DNA from: Amyelois transitella
Taxonomy: Eukaryota > Arthropoda > Insecta > Lepidoptera > Pyralidae
Assembly (NCBI RefSeq): GCF_032362555.1
Contig: NC_083524.1
Span: 7,426,001 to 7,490,000 of the forward strand
Direction of reading: 5' to 3'
DNA: 64,000 bases
Shown here one piece after another: positions 1 to 11,696 of the stretch; within the stretch, counting starts at the first letter, position 1; every line of letters begins with the position of its first letter. A model generated the notes under the pieces. The model was not told the origin of the DNA. It worked only from the letters and a program-made list of their open reading frames with translations, and did not search any database. Made by a program: the position numbers and the translations under genes.

Positions 1-95
1 TGTATTTCCTTAATGTTATGGAAACCAAAAGCATTCCTGCGATAAGAAGTCGATTTCTTTTAAATAAAGAAGTTTTTACTTAGTATCCTGCTAAT

Positions 96-356
96 GTGCC
101 GTGTGGTTGCCGGCACCAATACAAAAAAGAATAGGACCACTCCATCTCTTTCCCATGGATGTCGTAAAAGGCGACTAAGGGATAGGCTTACAAACTTGGG
201 ATTCTTTTTTAGGCGATGGACTAGCAACCTGTCACTATTTGAATCTCAATTCTATCATTAAGCCAAATAGCTGAACGTGGCCATTCAGTCTTTTCAAGAC
301 TGTTGGCTCTGTCTACCCCGCAAGGGATATAGACGTAAGCATATGTATGTATGTAT
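96..356 (+). mobile_element. TS-SINE (tail-sharing short element), near full length
   Basis: A good reference copy: starts gtgccgtgtggttgccggca, passes atggatgtcgtaaaaggcga and gctgaacgtggcc, and ends ggctctgtctaccccgcaag, gggatatagacg and the TATG tail. It has no tRNA-like A or B box. A 13-bp TSD gtatcctgctaat is at 83-95 and 357-369. It sits inside the 5' end of a Helitron-like element. Confidence 0.88.
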
Positions 357-504
357 GTATCCTGCTAATCCTATCCTACTTTTATAATAAATGTGAAGTT
401 TGTAAGGATTTGTGAATGTGCGTTTCTTCCTCTTTCACGAAAACACGAGTAGAATATATTTTTATCCCGAAATTACGGGAGCGAAGCCCCGGGACACAGC
501 TAGT
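357..504 (+). mobile_element. Helitron-like nonautonomous element
   Basis: Body tcctgctaatcctatcctac to cccgggacacagctag followed by T. The 3' end has the ggagcgaagccccggg hairpin region and CTAG. Its 5' end is interrupted by a TS-SINE. Confidence 0.65.
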
Positions 505-817
505 TATTATCAATGCAGTTTTTCTGACTGTTGCGCTATCACGACTAAACCACTAGATAACATATGATGAAATTTGCTATGCATATATAGTTCCAGACCC
601 AACTTTAAACACAGGCTACTTAATATATACACTCTGAAAGGACTATTTGAGGGTTGACAATTTGTATTAAAAAGTTTACCGACGACATACTGATGACCAG
701 ATGGACATAAGCAAACTCATTTAATACCAAGAGTTCAATGGCACGTGCCACCACCAGCAGAGAAAAATTACATGTCATTCTACAAATACAGACCTGTCAC
801 TAAGGAATAGAATCACA

Positions 818-1084
818 TACATACATGCATATAATCACGTCTATATCCCTTGCGGGGTAGACAGAGCCAACAGTCTTGTTAAGACTGATAGGCCACGTTC
901 AGCTATTTGGCTTTAAGATAGAATTGAGATTCAAATATTAACAGGTTGCTAGCCCATCGCCTTAAAAAGAATCCCAAGTATGAAAGCCTATCCCTTAGTC
1001 GCTTTTTACGACATCCATGGGAAAGAGATGGAGTGGTCCTATTATTTTTTGTATTGGTGCCGGGAACCACACGGCGTAGTAAAT
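818..1084 (-). mobile_element. TS-SINE
   Basis: Full-length antisense copy with an 8-bp TSD gaatcaca at 810-817 and 1085-1092. Confidence 0.87.
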
Positions 1085-1278
1085 GAATCACAAATATAAC
1101 ATTCGTAGCGGCCCGGTATTGATCAGTAATTGTCCCACTTACGTTCGCTTATTTAAAGCGACGATGCTCTGAATTTAGTTCAGTGTACTTACTGGGTCGT
1201 CTCTATGCAATTAATAAACCCCATACTAGTAGTCTTACTGGTAGATCTACTTGGATTTTTTTACAGTTCATTTATCTT

Positions 1279-1542
1279 GTCTTGCCGTATGGTTCCCGGC
1301 ACCAATACAAAAAAGAATGGGACCACTCCATCTCTTTCCCATGGGTGTCGTAAAAGGCGACTAAGGGATAGGCTTACATACTTGGGATTCTTTTTTAGGC
1401 GATGGGCTATCAACCTGTCGCTATTTGAATCTCAATTCTATCTTGAAGCCAAATAGCTGAACGTGGCCTATCAGTCTTTACAACACTGTTGGCTCTGTCT
1501 ACCCCGCAAGGGATATAGACGTGATCATATGTATGTATGCAT
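1279..1542 (+). mobile_element. TS-SINE
   Basis: Full-length copy with an exact 13-bp TSD gttcatttatctt at 1266-1278 and 1543-1555. Confidence 0.9.
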
Positions 1543-1854
1543 GTTCATTTATCTTCGGCCTGACGTTGCGTGCCAAGAGAATCCCAACTAATTTATTTAT
1601 TTATTTAAAATTTGTGCACGTAAAATGTACAACAGGTGGACTTACTATGTATTCCTATTTATTATAATGTAATGTATGAAGATATGGACGTCTGAAATAA
1701 ATGATTTATTTATTAATGCCACAAGGCATTCTCTGCCAGTCGAACCTTTGGACCAAACTGAGATGGATGAACTAATAATATAAATTCAAACGTAAGTTTA
1801 TTTGTTTGTTACCATTTCACGGGTTATCTACCTACTGAATTATTTCATATTTCG

Positions 1855-1985
1855 TTCATATAATCACGACTTTATCTCTGACAGAGCCAACAAACTCGAA
1901 AAGACTGAATGACCACGTTCAGTTGTGTGACTTAATAATGGAATTGAGATTTAAGTAGCGACAGGTTGCAAGCCCATTTCCTAGC
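1855..1985 (-). mobile_element. TS-SINE, degenerate 3' half
   Basis: Antisense 3' half (tctgacagagccaacaaact to ggttgcaagcccatttcc) with many changes and no TSD. Confidence 0.6.
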
Positions 1986-2130
1986 CATTTCGAGTTTGAA
2001 CGTCACAAGGGGAAGATCTTCCGTCAGGCTTGGTGAACCGCGGATCCGGCCCTACGGTCAATTTACGCTCAAAACCGTGATAGGTATCTCGACTAAGCAT
2101 TTTCAGTTTTTGTAGCGCAATTACCGGATT

Positions 2131-2167
2131 ACTACCACTCGGTAGTGGGTGACTACCGAGTGGTAGT
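2131..2167. repeat. Perfect 16-bp hairpin
   Basis: actaccactcggtagt (2131-2146), loop gggtg, actaccgagtggtagt (2152-2167). POSH intron 1. Confidence 0.85.
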
Positions 2168-2289
2168 ACTCAGGCTAAGCTAATTATATTTTATCTTTTG
2201 CGCCAAAAATAATGTACTAATAGGTAGACATATGCCAAAAGGCATTATTTACCAGTCGAATCCTTGACCAAACTAAGATTGTAATTAAA

Positions 2290-3060
2290 GTGCAATGTGC
2301 ATTTAAACCATCTTTTAGCAAAAGAAGTAAAGGATCGTGTAACAAGTGGAAAGATTCTGTCTTCCCCGTTCGAGAAAGAGGCATGATCTTAAATAAAAAC
2401 AGGCATATGACGTGGTTTCTTTATTAAATAATATCATTTCGTGACGACCCGATACTATAAGCGATCTTTTCTCAGTTGGGGGTCGCTTGTATGTTATTGA
2501 ACCGCGATCATTACACGCAGTGGGTTCTTTACTAATATAACATCTCGTGCATAGATCAGAGACATTTTAATAGAAATTAACTTGACAGTAACGGCTTGAT
2601 ACCAAAAGGCGTCAAGCTGTTAGTTTTACTTTAAGCGATTATTATTTTCATTTTAAGAATAGTTTATCACACACACCACTAAATTCTTTCTTCCGAATAA
2701 CTAGAATTGCATTAAATGACTATAACGATAACTAAAATAAGCTGTCAAATTCCATTTAGGCACACATATATTGCCACGTTCAAATTTATCTATAAGCTAG
2801 GTTACTATGCAATGCACACTTAGACTTTTGAATTTAGTCATCAAAGTCTAGACTGCAAACAGCCCGTGAGAAACAAATACCTCACACTGCATTCTGATGT
2901 AACCGGTTAGATTTGACCGGACCGGACGAATGATTCACCAACGGTCATTATAATAAGCTGAATAACACGCGTAGGTTATTCGCTTTTTCGCCATCAAAAT
3001 ATTTCTACCGCACATAGATACAATTTACAAATTCATTTTGATGACCATAAAAAATTCATA
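2290..3060. other. POSH intron sequence without recognised features
   Basis: AT-rich, no ORF with protein-like composition. Only a short scrap (atgccaaaaggcattattta, 2232-2251) is shared with 1719-1735. Confidence 0.6.
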
Positions 3061-3061
3061 A

Positions 3062-3195
3062 ACACATACCTACATATAATCATGTCTTTATCCCTTGCTG
3101 GGTACACAAAGCCAACGGTCCTGAAAAGACCGTAAGTCCACGTTCAGCTGTATGGCTTAATGAAATCAAATAGTGACTGGTTAAGGGTTTGCTAA
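3062..3195 (-). mobile_element. TS-SINE, 3' half
   Basis: Antisense tail (acatacctacatataatcat) and the gctgggtacacaaagcc region; the 5' half is missing. Confidence 0.65.
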
Positions 3196-4241
3196 ACTTT
3201 TTAAGTGTCACTTATCGGTAAAAAAAGCATACGTCAAACTGACGAAGATGGCGTTATCTTTCCAATCAACATTAATGCGTTTATTATCAAAATTATTTAA
3301 TCTAAGAAACCAACGGTAAAAACATTGAGGTGCACTGAAAACAATTGAGCGTCAATCCTGACGCAATACGTGACAATAATGGTACAAAATGCGACATGAG
3401 AAACGCCATAAATGTTTGATATCATTCCTCGATCGATTTTCAGAATCAATGGTGTAGATACAACTTTTGTCAGTAGCTCTGCTTACGTGGGAGTTTTCAG
3501 CCACTAACATCATCGGATTGTATTGTGGTTTCCCTGCGTACATTAATTACCACATTGTTGACGTCATTAAGTGATACTTTGTTTTAAAAATAAATCTATT
3601 TCAATATGTATATTATACTACGTAAATAAATTGAAAAAGTTAGTTATTTACGTGTATTTATTATTATAGCCCAAGGTTTTTACACAGGAGATTTAATTAT
3701 CAAAAGTGGAACAACTGAGACGATTTAGTTAGTGTCATTTGTCGTGAAAAAAGTGCTATTTAACCCACCACGGGATAAGTGAGTGGGACTAGTGTGATAG
3801 AAGGAGCGAGACTGCAGTTCTACACGCTCGACAGAATTTAAAACGGGGGAAAAAAACATATCCCAACTTAAACTATGTTCTATAAAAATAAATATTGCGA
3901 TTTTTCGCAAAGCTAGTGTGCTTTAAACAAAATCTTACACAGAAATCGGTATAAAAAGATCTAACAATTTATATTAAGACAATGTTGGTATACTCATAAC
4001 AATAACGAATAGAATAAAATTGTGGAATCTCTCTCGAGACAGTAACGTAGGCGTCATACAATTGTCTGGAGAGGTCAAGTCAGTTATCAAAGTTAAGGGC
4101 CACGGAGGATAATTGATATAAAATGTCGGTGGTTTTGACAATTCAAAGTTTATTTGTTTATGACCACTAATTGTTAACATCAATTAGTCGGGGAAAGTTA
4201 TGTTAAAGAAATTATGAGAAAACATGAGTTGATGGGTTAAC

Positions 4242-4460
4242 ATACATACATACATATAGTCACGTCTATATCCCATAAGAGGTAGACAGAGCCAACAGTC
4301 CCGAAAAGACTGAATGGCCACGTTCAGCTGCTCGGCTTAATGATGGAATTGAGATCCAAATAGTGACTGGTTGCTAGCCCATCGCCTAAAAAAGGATCGC
4401 AATTTTATAAGCCTATCCCTTAGTCGCCTTTTGTATTGGTGCCGGGAACCACACGACACG
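4242..4460 (-). mobile_element. TS-SINE with a 40-bp internal deletion
   Basis: Exact 11-bp TSD gatgggttaac at 4231-4241 and 4461-4471. The atggatgtcg and ccactccatc part of the head is missing, so the two consensus halves join at ttagtcgcctttt/gtattgg. Confidence 0.85.
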
Positions 4461-4754
4461 GATGGGTTAACTGTTGCGTGCATACAAAGTAACAGACGTA
4501 TGAAATCGTTTCAGCCTTCCTTCTCTATTGACTGTGTCAGATTAACCTTTATTCGCATCCCAGTGTTAGTTCCAATCTCAATATTGCTAACGATCAAACT
4601 ATGAGACCTAATAAGGACTTATGGGAGGTGGCGCCCGTGTAGCATCTTCTGTCTATCAACTTGTATTCCGAGCATTCTGCCTTTTGTTGCACAGGGCCGG
4701 TCTTGTTGAACTTCTAGAAGAACCTAGAATCTCGTTGGACCAAATTCGCCAAAA

Positions 4755-5180
4755 AAGGAAGATTTTAGGACAACTCGTAATCGTCGAAAATTCATGAAAA
4801 GCGTAATGAGTGTGGAGGAAGAGGTCGGTAAGGATAGTAGTAAGTGGAAATCTATAGTCTCTACATACATACATATGGTCACGTCTATTTCCCTTGGGGG
4901 TAGACAGAGCCAACAGTCTTGAAAAGATTGAATGGCCACATTCTGCTATTTGGCTTAATAATAGAATTGAGATTCAAATTGTGACAGGTTGCTAGCCCAT
5001 CGCCTAAAAAAGAATCCCAAGTTTTACAAACTATCCCTATCCCTTAGTCGCCTTTTACAACATCCACGGGAAAGAGATGGAGTGGTCCTATTCTTTTTTG
5101 TATTGGTGCCGGGAACCACACGGCACTATAGTCTCTGCCTACCCCAATGGGAAACAGGCGTGATCGCATGTATGTATGCA
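4755..5180 (+). mobile_element. Degenerate LINE 3' fragment split by a TS-SINE
   Basis: The left part (about 4755-4862) reads like the LINE end with gaagaggtcggtaaggatag and aagtggaaatctatagtctct. The right part (5137-5180) continues gcctaccccaatggg and the TATG tail. The two are separated by a TS-SINE whose 11-bp TSD, ctatagtctct, is itself LINE sequence. The order of insertion is therefore LINE first, SINE second. Confidence 0.75.
4863..5125 (-). mobile_element. TS-SINE nested in a LINE fragment
   Basis: Full-length antisense copy; TSD ctatagtctct at 4852-4862 and 5126-5136 belongs to the surrounding LINE end. Confidence 0.87.
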
Positions 5181-6260
5181 CACATCAATTCTGTAGCTAA
5201 TCATTTATAATATCGGTTCAATTTATACTCCGATTATTTTAACCCTCCTGTCCGTTCTATAAATTACAATTCTGTGGCTAATTATTGTTTTATGCCTTGG
5301 GTTAAGACAAACGATACGCATGACGGGTTAATCGGCGGGAAGCCAGTGTGTGTCAATTCATAGTTTTCTCACTGCCACAACCGGGACGCCCGTCCGGCGA
5401 TGCGTTTCCTGTACCCATTAGCGACATTTCATAATATTGAAAAACACCATTATAACTGTGCAAGTGAGGCAACTTTGCACTGAAAGATGTAACTGTAAGA
5501 GTGATTCAAAATACGATATGTATGTAAGGCACAAAAAGTGTAGGTACTTAATGCTAAAAGCAATATTTAAAAAAATATATTGTCAAAATCTCGGTGGACT
5601 TTCACGGCTTAACTGTCAGAACGATTTTTTGAAATGTTGTATTTATTTAGATTATTTGCCTAGGTCAAACACTAGACTATCTATAATTGTGATATTACAC
5701 GAATTCCCATACGCTGATTAGCCGACTTCAAAGAAGGTGAACAGAGCTAACAGAGTCCTTACTGATGCGTCATCATTTCAGAGCTCCTTTTGCCTTTTTA
5801 TTTTAGACGAGAACGAGACGCAGACGTAACAAAAAAGAAAACATGGTTTCGGCGTTGAGACGCAACCGGATACATTGCACTGTGACGGATATATCCCATT
5901 CTGACTGTGACGTGTGTTTATGTATATTTTTTTTTTAATGGACAAAACTATGCTAAGAAATAGTTTATCATTCAGGACTCTATTTGTTTAAGTTTATTGC
6001 ACAGTCTTGAGACTTTAGACAAAAATTGATTTATTACATTCTTTAATTAGTTTATTTTTTCTATTTTTATTTCATGCCGTGTGTTTCCAGCCATTAAGCC
6101 ACTAAGAGAATAAGTACTTACACTTTGTGCTAATACTATTATACATGCTGGGTAACGTTCCTTTAACATTGTCACTGGAGTCAGACGGGAGTCGCTGCGT
6201 TTATAACCTGACGTTCTTGCTCTTGGATCGAGGCGGATCCCGGGCTACTTGTCCCAAGAA
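5181..6260. other. POSH intron sequence with old LINE scraps
   Basis: Two GC-richer patches, 5330-5410 and 6165-6245, look like fragments of a second LINE family (shared phrases such as gacgggagtcgctgcg with 9280 and 20700). The ORF at 5437-5721 is Cys/Lys-rich and unlike any domain I know. Confidence 0.5.
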
Positions 6261-6261
6261 C

Positions 6262-6476
6262 ATACATACATACATATGTATGTATGTTCGTTAGTCACGT
6301 CTATATCCCTTTCCGGGTAAACAGAGCCAATAGTCCAGAAAAGACTGAATGGCCACGTTCAGCTGCTCGGCTTAATGATGGAATTGAGATCCAGCCCATC
6401 GCATAAAAAAAAGGATCGCAATTTTATAAGCCTATCCCTTAGTCGCTTTTACGACTTCCATGGAAAAAGATGGTAT
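6262..6476 (-). mobile_element. TS-SINE with palindromic tail, 5'-truncated
   Basis: The tail region is self-complementary (aacatacatacatacatatgtatgtatgtt, 6260-6289), suggesting two tails met head to head. The element ends at ccatggaaaaagatgg, so its 5' third is missing. Confidence 0.75.
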
Positions 6477-6734
6477 TAAATGGAATCACGTGTATTAAGT
6501 CGCGGGCAGAACTAGTTACAAATATTAAGACAATCTACGAGAACACTGGTCTATTCTGGTAGTGAACTCAATTGGTCCCTTATCGCGTGTGTCCACGTAA
6601 ATTTATGACAACGGTTGAATCATTTGATTGACATGTGGACAGCGTGACCGGGTTCACAACTAAGAGTTTATTGTTAACTACGATATTGTTTACAATGACC
6701 ATAGAAATCGGAATTTTATATACATATATAAATA

Positions 6735-6880
6735 CACAAAATTACGCCTCTTTCGCTCGGAGAGACTACATATTTCCACTTGCCACAATCTCTGCATACT
6801 TCTTTCGTTATATCGTCATTTATAACTCTCTTCGTGAAAGCTTGTCGGTTTCGGGTACGCTTGACGACAAGAGATTTTTT
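6735..6880 (-). mobile_element. Degenerate LINE 3' fragment
   Basis: Antisense to the LINE C-terminus: cttgccacaatctctgcata and tcgggtacgcttgac match positions near 54700-54790 with several changes. Its tail is a short TA-rich stretch at about 6718-6730. Confidence 0.7.
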
Positions 6881-8980
6881 TTTCACGGACGGACAAATCA
6901 TCATCTTTCAGTTGTGTCCCCTCTTGGGAGGAGTTAGTGGTCCACCATGGCCACGATCTAACAGTAGTAAAGTCATGAAATTACTAGTTACTGATAACAT
7001 CTTTTAATATCAATTAATTTAATGGCCAGTTTAGCATATTCCAATCGTATCGATTCAGAGATACGTACCGCATTCAATTGATAGGACCCTTTCATCACTC
7101 ACCAATCGCTTTATCAGTTTTAAGTGCACCTAAATCTTCAATCAACGAGACGACAGCTCAAGTAGGTACTGGAGCGAGTCATACGTGAGTCAGCGCCGGA
7201 ATCCACTGTTTATTTACGATAGAGGAAGGGTCTGTTAACTCGGGATATAGCGGTATAGTTGTACCATGTGTGTGGCGTTGAGCTGTATGGAGATCATCAT
7301 ACGTGTCGTCAAGAGGTAAATAGCCAAAATAAAAAAAAAGATCGCGTACATTTTTTAACATTTCTCATGTGTGTATGTATGATTTAATATAATATAAAAT
7401 AAATGGACCGAAAAGACAGTCGTCATCACTTGCAACATGAGGCGTAAAAAAAAATTCAAAGTATTTTCTTTTCAATAACTGGACCTATTAATGGGATACC
7501 TGTTTACGGTAAAAACTTTGCTAAATGATCAAAACGCATAAAGTTTATTAAGTAATTTAGTATTTTTTCCCCTCTTTACAGACTCTATGCAGGGTACTTT
7601 TCACGAGAGCAGAGCCGCAGACGCAAAATTAATACAAAAAAGCAACAAAAATGAAGTCTGATAAAAATTTGCTTATAAAATTCCCTAAAAAATGCACAGA
7701 TAAGATTAAAACATAAAGTATACAAATACAACTCAAAAACGTCGGTACATTGAAATACTGATGAAAAATAACAAAAGCAGACGGTCCCCAGGGGCTCTGA
7801 ATATTTTGTAGCTAGCGCGTCTGACTTTATACTGAAAGTTTTAATTTTTAAGGTACAGACAGACAGAACGTCAATGCAGTTGTATATTTAAAACCTAAGT
7901 GAAATGGGAATGATGATTGGAGGAGCGTAAAGTTAGATTAACATGCTGAATTCAGTAAAAGTTTTGAAGCTAACAGCTGAGTATACAATCTGGAATGCGC
8001 CACGTTTAGAAAGGGGCAGAAAGACTGAAAAAACATGATGAAAATGAAACAATCGCTTCTTTTCTAACTATGTATTTGTCATCCGATTAAGTCTACACAT
8101 TAAATCAACCTCTTTCTCACATGTGTTACTGGCCAGTTGTAAAAAGTTATATTAAGTTATTAAGGAATTTAGAAAAAAAATTGAAAATCAATTACTACGC
8201 AATAGTTCATCAAAGAGATAATTTAGGTCGCTATTCTGTTAGTATCGTAGTGCGCGAATAAAACAAACATGGGAAAATTGACGAACTATATAATGCGTTC
8301 AAAGTTTTCATTTTCTATTAAGAGTTGTAACGAATCACTCTTTTGCGGTTTACTCTTAAAGCTTTGAATCTTATGACTATTGGCATGTGCACACGTTTAA
8401 AGCGTTACGTGTTCCCAGTTGCACCTTCTACCATTTACTTTCATTTATTATCTTTCTTACATTTTAGTGAATAATAATGAAGAGAGGAAACAGTATATGC
8501 TTTATCAACGACAGTAAATAATTACCCAGCTGGATAGCGCTTGTGCTGCTTAATTATCGTTCATTTTTCATTTAGTTCATTCGTTCAAATTTGTGAGATA
8601 GTACGAGTACGTTCGAAAGTATAAATTTTTTTTAAAATTTGATGCGAAAAAATGTATTTCTTTTTTCAACAAAATGCATTAATTTTCTGTCCGTACTGGC
8701 AAAACAGTGTTTACGGTCGCCCTACTTTGTCAGCTGTAAAGTTCCCGTACTATTTTCATATTTGTTCACTGAAACTTGCAACAGATGCACACGGTAACTA
8801 TGTATATTTGGATGTTTTATGCTGTAAATTTTTATTACGTGCTCCTTTGTTCGAAAATCATATACCTACCTAAATCATGAAGATTTTATATTAATGTAGG
8901 TAATTTAAGATTTTATGTTATTGTGTGGTTCCCAGAACTATAAAAAAGTCACCCCATCTCTTTCTTATGTTTGTTGTGAA
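6880..8980. other. POSH intron sequence, nothing recognised
   Basis: AT-rich, without clear repeats of the families named here and without convincing ORFs. Confidence 0.6.
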
Positions 8981-9440
8981 AGGATACCAAGGCAATATGG
9001 ACTTCCACTTAGTGCAGCCACCACGATCCAATTGAGTCGAATCCCCCAACCAGGGTCACGGGGGTCACTACAGGAATACACTTCATGTAATAACCAGTTA
9101 CTAACCCCTGGACCGTGATCGAAGTGACACCCTGGCCTCTTCCCCAGGACAAACGTCAATACGCATATTGTTAAGCTGTCTCGGATTCATTCGGGATTAT
9201 TTCGGGTGAAAACTGGGAGAAGTCCCAAGGTGCGCTTTTGACAACGATCCTGGATTGAGTGAGTTATGTTTGAACACTAGCGACTCCCGTCTGACCTCCG
9301 CATTTTGTGCAGGGGAACCTAACCTCAATTGGATCTTGGTTACACGATTCATTTCCGTGAATCAAGTTCCCTCACGATGTTTTCTCTCACTGTAAAAATC
9401 ATATCATAAAATCATGTCATCTAGCAAAATTTCCGCTTCA
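8915..9440. repeat. Old interspersed repeat, probably a second LINE family
   Basis: gactcccgtctgacctccgc, tgcaggggaacctaacctca recur at 22770-22860 (intron 9 of ataxin-10) and, on related phrases, at 20680-20820 and 62975-63105. A short TS-SINE-like head (gtgtggttcccagaac) sits at 8922. Confidence 0.55.
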
Positions 9441-10026
9441 ACGTAGCTTTATCCCCAACCACACTACGTAACATTGTTCACTTTGTCCCATTTAACTGTA
9501 AACGGGCACTATTTTCATACTCGCTGTATGTCGGTCACAACGTTATTGTTCTTGACATAATAATCATCTGTTCCAATGAGGACTCCTTTCAATGGGAGAC
9601 ACACTGTTTATCTAAATTTTCTTTGGTATAAAAAAATATGGCAGGGGAATATGTCTCAGGGGAATGTTGTTAGTTTCCCTTGGTTATGTATATTTTGCTA
9701 ACAGGTTGAAACCTAAAACCGACAAGCTTACATGAAAATATTAATCAATGTGATATGGATGAAGCGAGATTTTATATGTAAGCGTGGATTGAAACAGGGC
9801 TAGCCCTCGTAGCAAGGATAGCGCGACGCCATTTTTATTAAAACCGCGCGAAAAATTATCGATAAATTATTTTAATTGCGTTTTATTCGTTGCCTTTTCC
9901 AGGTGGTGCAAATTTTCGCCGCTTTTTTGTAGATGGCGTTAAAATCGTCATTTTTTGTAGATTTTACATCACAACAAGCGAACGACGTAACATAAACTAT
10001 CTACGTCTAGTAAAATAGTAAGTTAC

Positions 10027-10140
10027 CTTCAAACATTTGAGACAGAAGGTATGCTGGCACGGCAGGACCCGGGAGGAGGTGTCGAGCCGCTCCAGGCACA
10101 CAGAACATTCTAGAAGGTCGTTGAGCAAGCCCTCATCCAT
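10027..10140 (-). CDS. POSH: POSH / SH3RF-type E3 ubiquitin ligase, first coding exon (partial gene)
   Basis: POSH proteins are RING E3 ligases and multi-SH3 scaffolds for Rac/JNK signalling and endosomal trafficking. The exon encodes 38 residues starting [20 protein letters not shown], the very conserved N-terminus of this family. Zinc ligands visible are Cys12, Cys15, Cys28, His30, Cys33 and Cys36, so six of the eight RING ligands lie here and the last two must be in the next exon. The exon ends in phase 0 at a GTAACT donor (10026-10025). Upstream, an AG acceptor at 10154-10153 leaves 12 nt of 5'UTR before the ATG, so at least one noncoding exon exists, probably in the GC-rich block near 14.9 kb. 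No further POSH exon is visible between 1 and 10026; the next exon is therefore more than 10 kb away, off the left edge. Family assignment is firm; POSH versus another SH3RF paralogue is inferred from insects usually having one. Confidence 0.88.
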
Positions 10141-10195
10141 GCCGGTTGGGACCTGTTAACATAAAAAAAAATATTTCAATTATACCTAAAATGAT

Positions 10196-10290
10196 GAGCT
10201 TGCATGAAGAGAGATGAATGTGGATGAAGTGAAAGAAGTGTCCAGGGAAAAGATCTCTGCCTACCCCTCCGGGCAAGATGATTGTGTTTT
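10196..10290 (+). mobile_element. Degenerate LINE 3' fragment
   Basis: Contains gaatgtggatgaagtgaaag and ctctgcctacccctccgggc, the last ~90 nt of the LINE ORF, without a clean TATG tail. It lies 43 bp upstream (minus-strand sense) of the POSH coding exon. Confidence 0.7.
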
Positions 10291-10410
10291 TTTGTAGGTA
10301 TTGTTGGTAGGTTTCTCCTTGAAAATGTATAATATTTTCTATATATAATAGACATATAATGGTAAATATAATGATGATAACAATTCTACCAAAATGTTAA
10401 TTTAAAAAGA

Positions 10411-10656
10411 TAGTGTGGTTCCCGGAAATAATAGAAAAAAAGAACAGAACCACTTCTTCACTTTGCCACGGATGTCGTTAAATGCGACTAAGGGGCAGGC
10501 TTATAAACTTGGAATTCTTTTTTTAGGCGATGGGCCAGCAACCTATTATACTTTTTGAATCTTAATTCTATAATTAGCTGAACGTGGCTTTTCAGTATTT
10601 TCAAGACTGCTGGCCCTGTCGACTCGGCAAGGGATATAGACGTGACTATATGTATA
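10411..10656 (+). mobile_element. TS-SINE, diverged
   Basis: Recognised by tagtgtggttcccgga, ggatgtcgttaaatgcgact and gggatatagacgtgactata. It lies in the POSH 5'UTR intron. Confidence 0.75.
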
Positions 10657-10857
10657 ATATGTCTAGTCTATCCTTAGCCACACAGTTGCTGAAGCACCCG
10701 CACGGAGGGGAATACCATAAGATAAAAGATTAGGTACCGAAACTTGCTCGACAAAATTACAGTTTTTCGACACATCTTACACTTATCATTTCAACAGTGG
10801 CGTTTGCATTCACGTCATTAGTCGTTCGCGAATAAGTGCATTCACGCCACGAAGTAA

Positions 10858-10904
10858 GTCGCTACAGCGTCATTCGAAATTAGTTTCGAATGACGCTGAA
10901 GCGA
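10858..10904. repeat. 22-bp interrupted hairpin
   Basis: gtcgct-ac-agcgtcattcgaaa pairs with tttcgaatgacgct-ga-agcgac around a ttag loop; 14 inner and 6 outer pairs are perfect. Confidence 0.8.
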
Positions 10905-11509
10905 CCAACACCGGACTAGTAGTTACACACTAGTGCTGGACTCTTATTTTTCATTACCTAAACCTAATTTAACTGGAGATTTGATTTTTGCGATTATGCG
11001 TTCCAATTTGGAGGGTAATTTAGTTTAAATCCTATTGATTTTGTTCTCTCACATAATTTGCTATCAGGTGATTACAGGAAACAAAAAAAATTTAATCAAA
11101 TCTTGTTGATTTTAATCACCCAGGTGATTTGCCATAAGTATATGATTTCAGTACACAAAAATGTCGAATTCGATCACCCAGGTGACCAAAGTGGAATAAA
11201 CTATGTTTTTTTAATAAGTCTACACTGATCAGTTCAAAATAACTTTTACATAACGAACTTTCCGAAGTTCAGCGAAAGCATTCGAATTATTCGTAACAGT
11301 TTATCGAGGTGACATTTGGATATGGCGCGAAATATTCACCTGCCCGTATAGGCAGGTAGAAAGTGAGACTGGTCAACGACCACAATAATAATAAGCTACA
11401 GTATAACAACGTGTATAACTGGCCTGGTCGTAGAAGACCGATCGTAGATAAAACTATAACTTGATGTACTTCGCTCTTTCTATTTGACTTACTATAATTG
11501 ATTTGATTA

Positions 11510-11612
11510 TATTAGTATTTCAGTCGCTCGGTGACCACGGATCATTGTAACATGATTCTAAACGTTCGTGACAAAATAAAGGTACGTTGCGTGCCCGATT
11601 AATACCTGTACC
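11510..11612. mobile_element. Palindromic MITE, one end eroded
   Basis: Right end gcgtgcccgattaatacctg matches the MITE terminus; the core gtgaccacggatcattgtaa is shared with the other copies. Confidence 0.65.
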
Positions 11613-11636
11613 TACAAATTATTTACTTACATGAAT

Positions 11637-11696
11637 TATAAATACAGCCTTATTACTTAAACAATATTTAAGTAAAAAGGCTGGCTGTATTTATAT
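11637..11696. repeat. Imperfect inverted repeat
   Basis: taaatacagcctt and ttacttaaa on the left pair with tttaagtaa and aaggctggctgtattta on the right, around caata. Confidence 0.7.

Noticed and set aside
1205..1456. Small ORFs containing phrases like [11 protein letters not shown] and LFESQF recurring across the window
   Set aside because: They are translations of the TS-SINE in one frame; they recur wherever a copy lies and have no independent coding support.
4371..4604. 77-codon ORF beginning in the POSH intron
   Set aside because: Its first half is TS-SINE sequence, the rest has no protein-like features.
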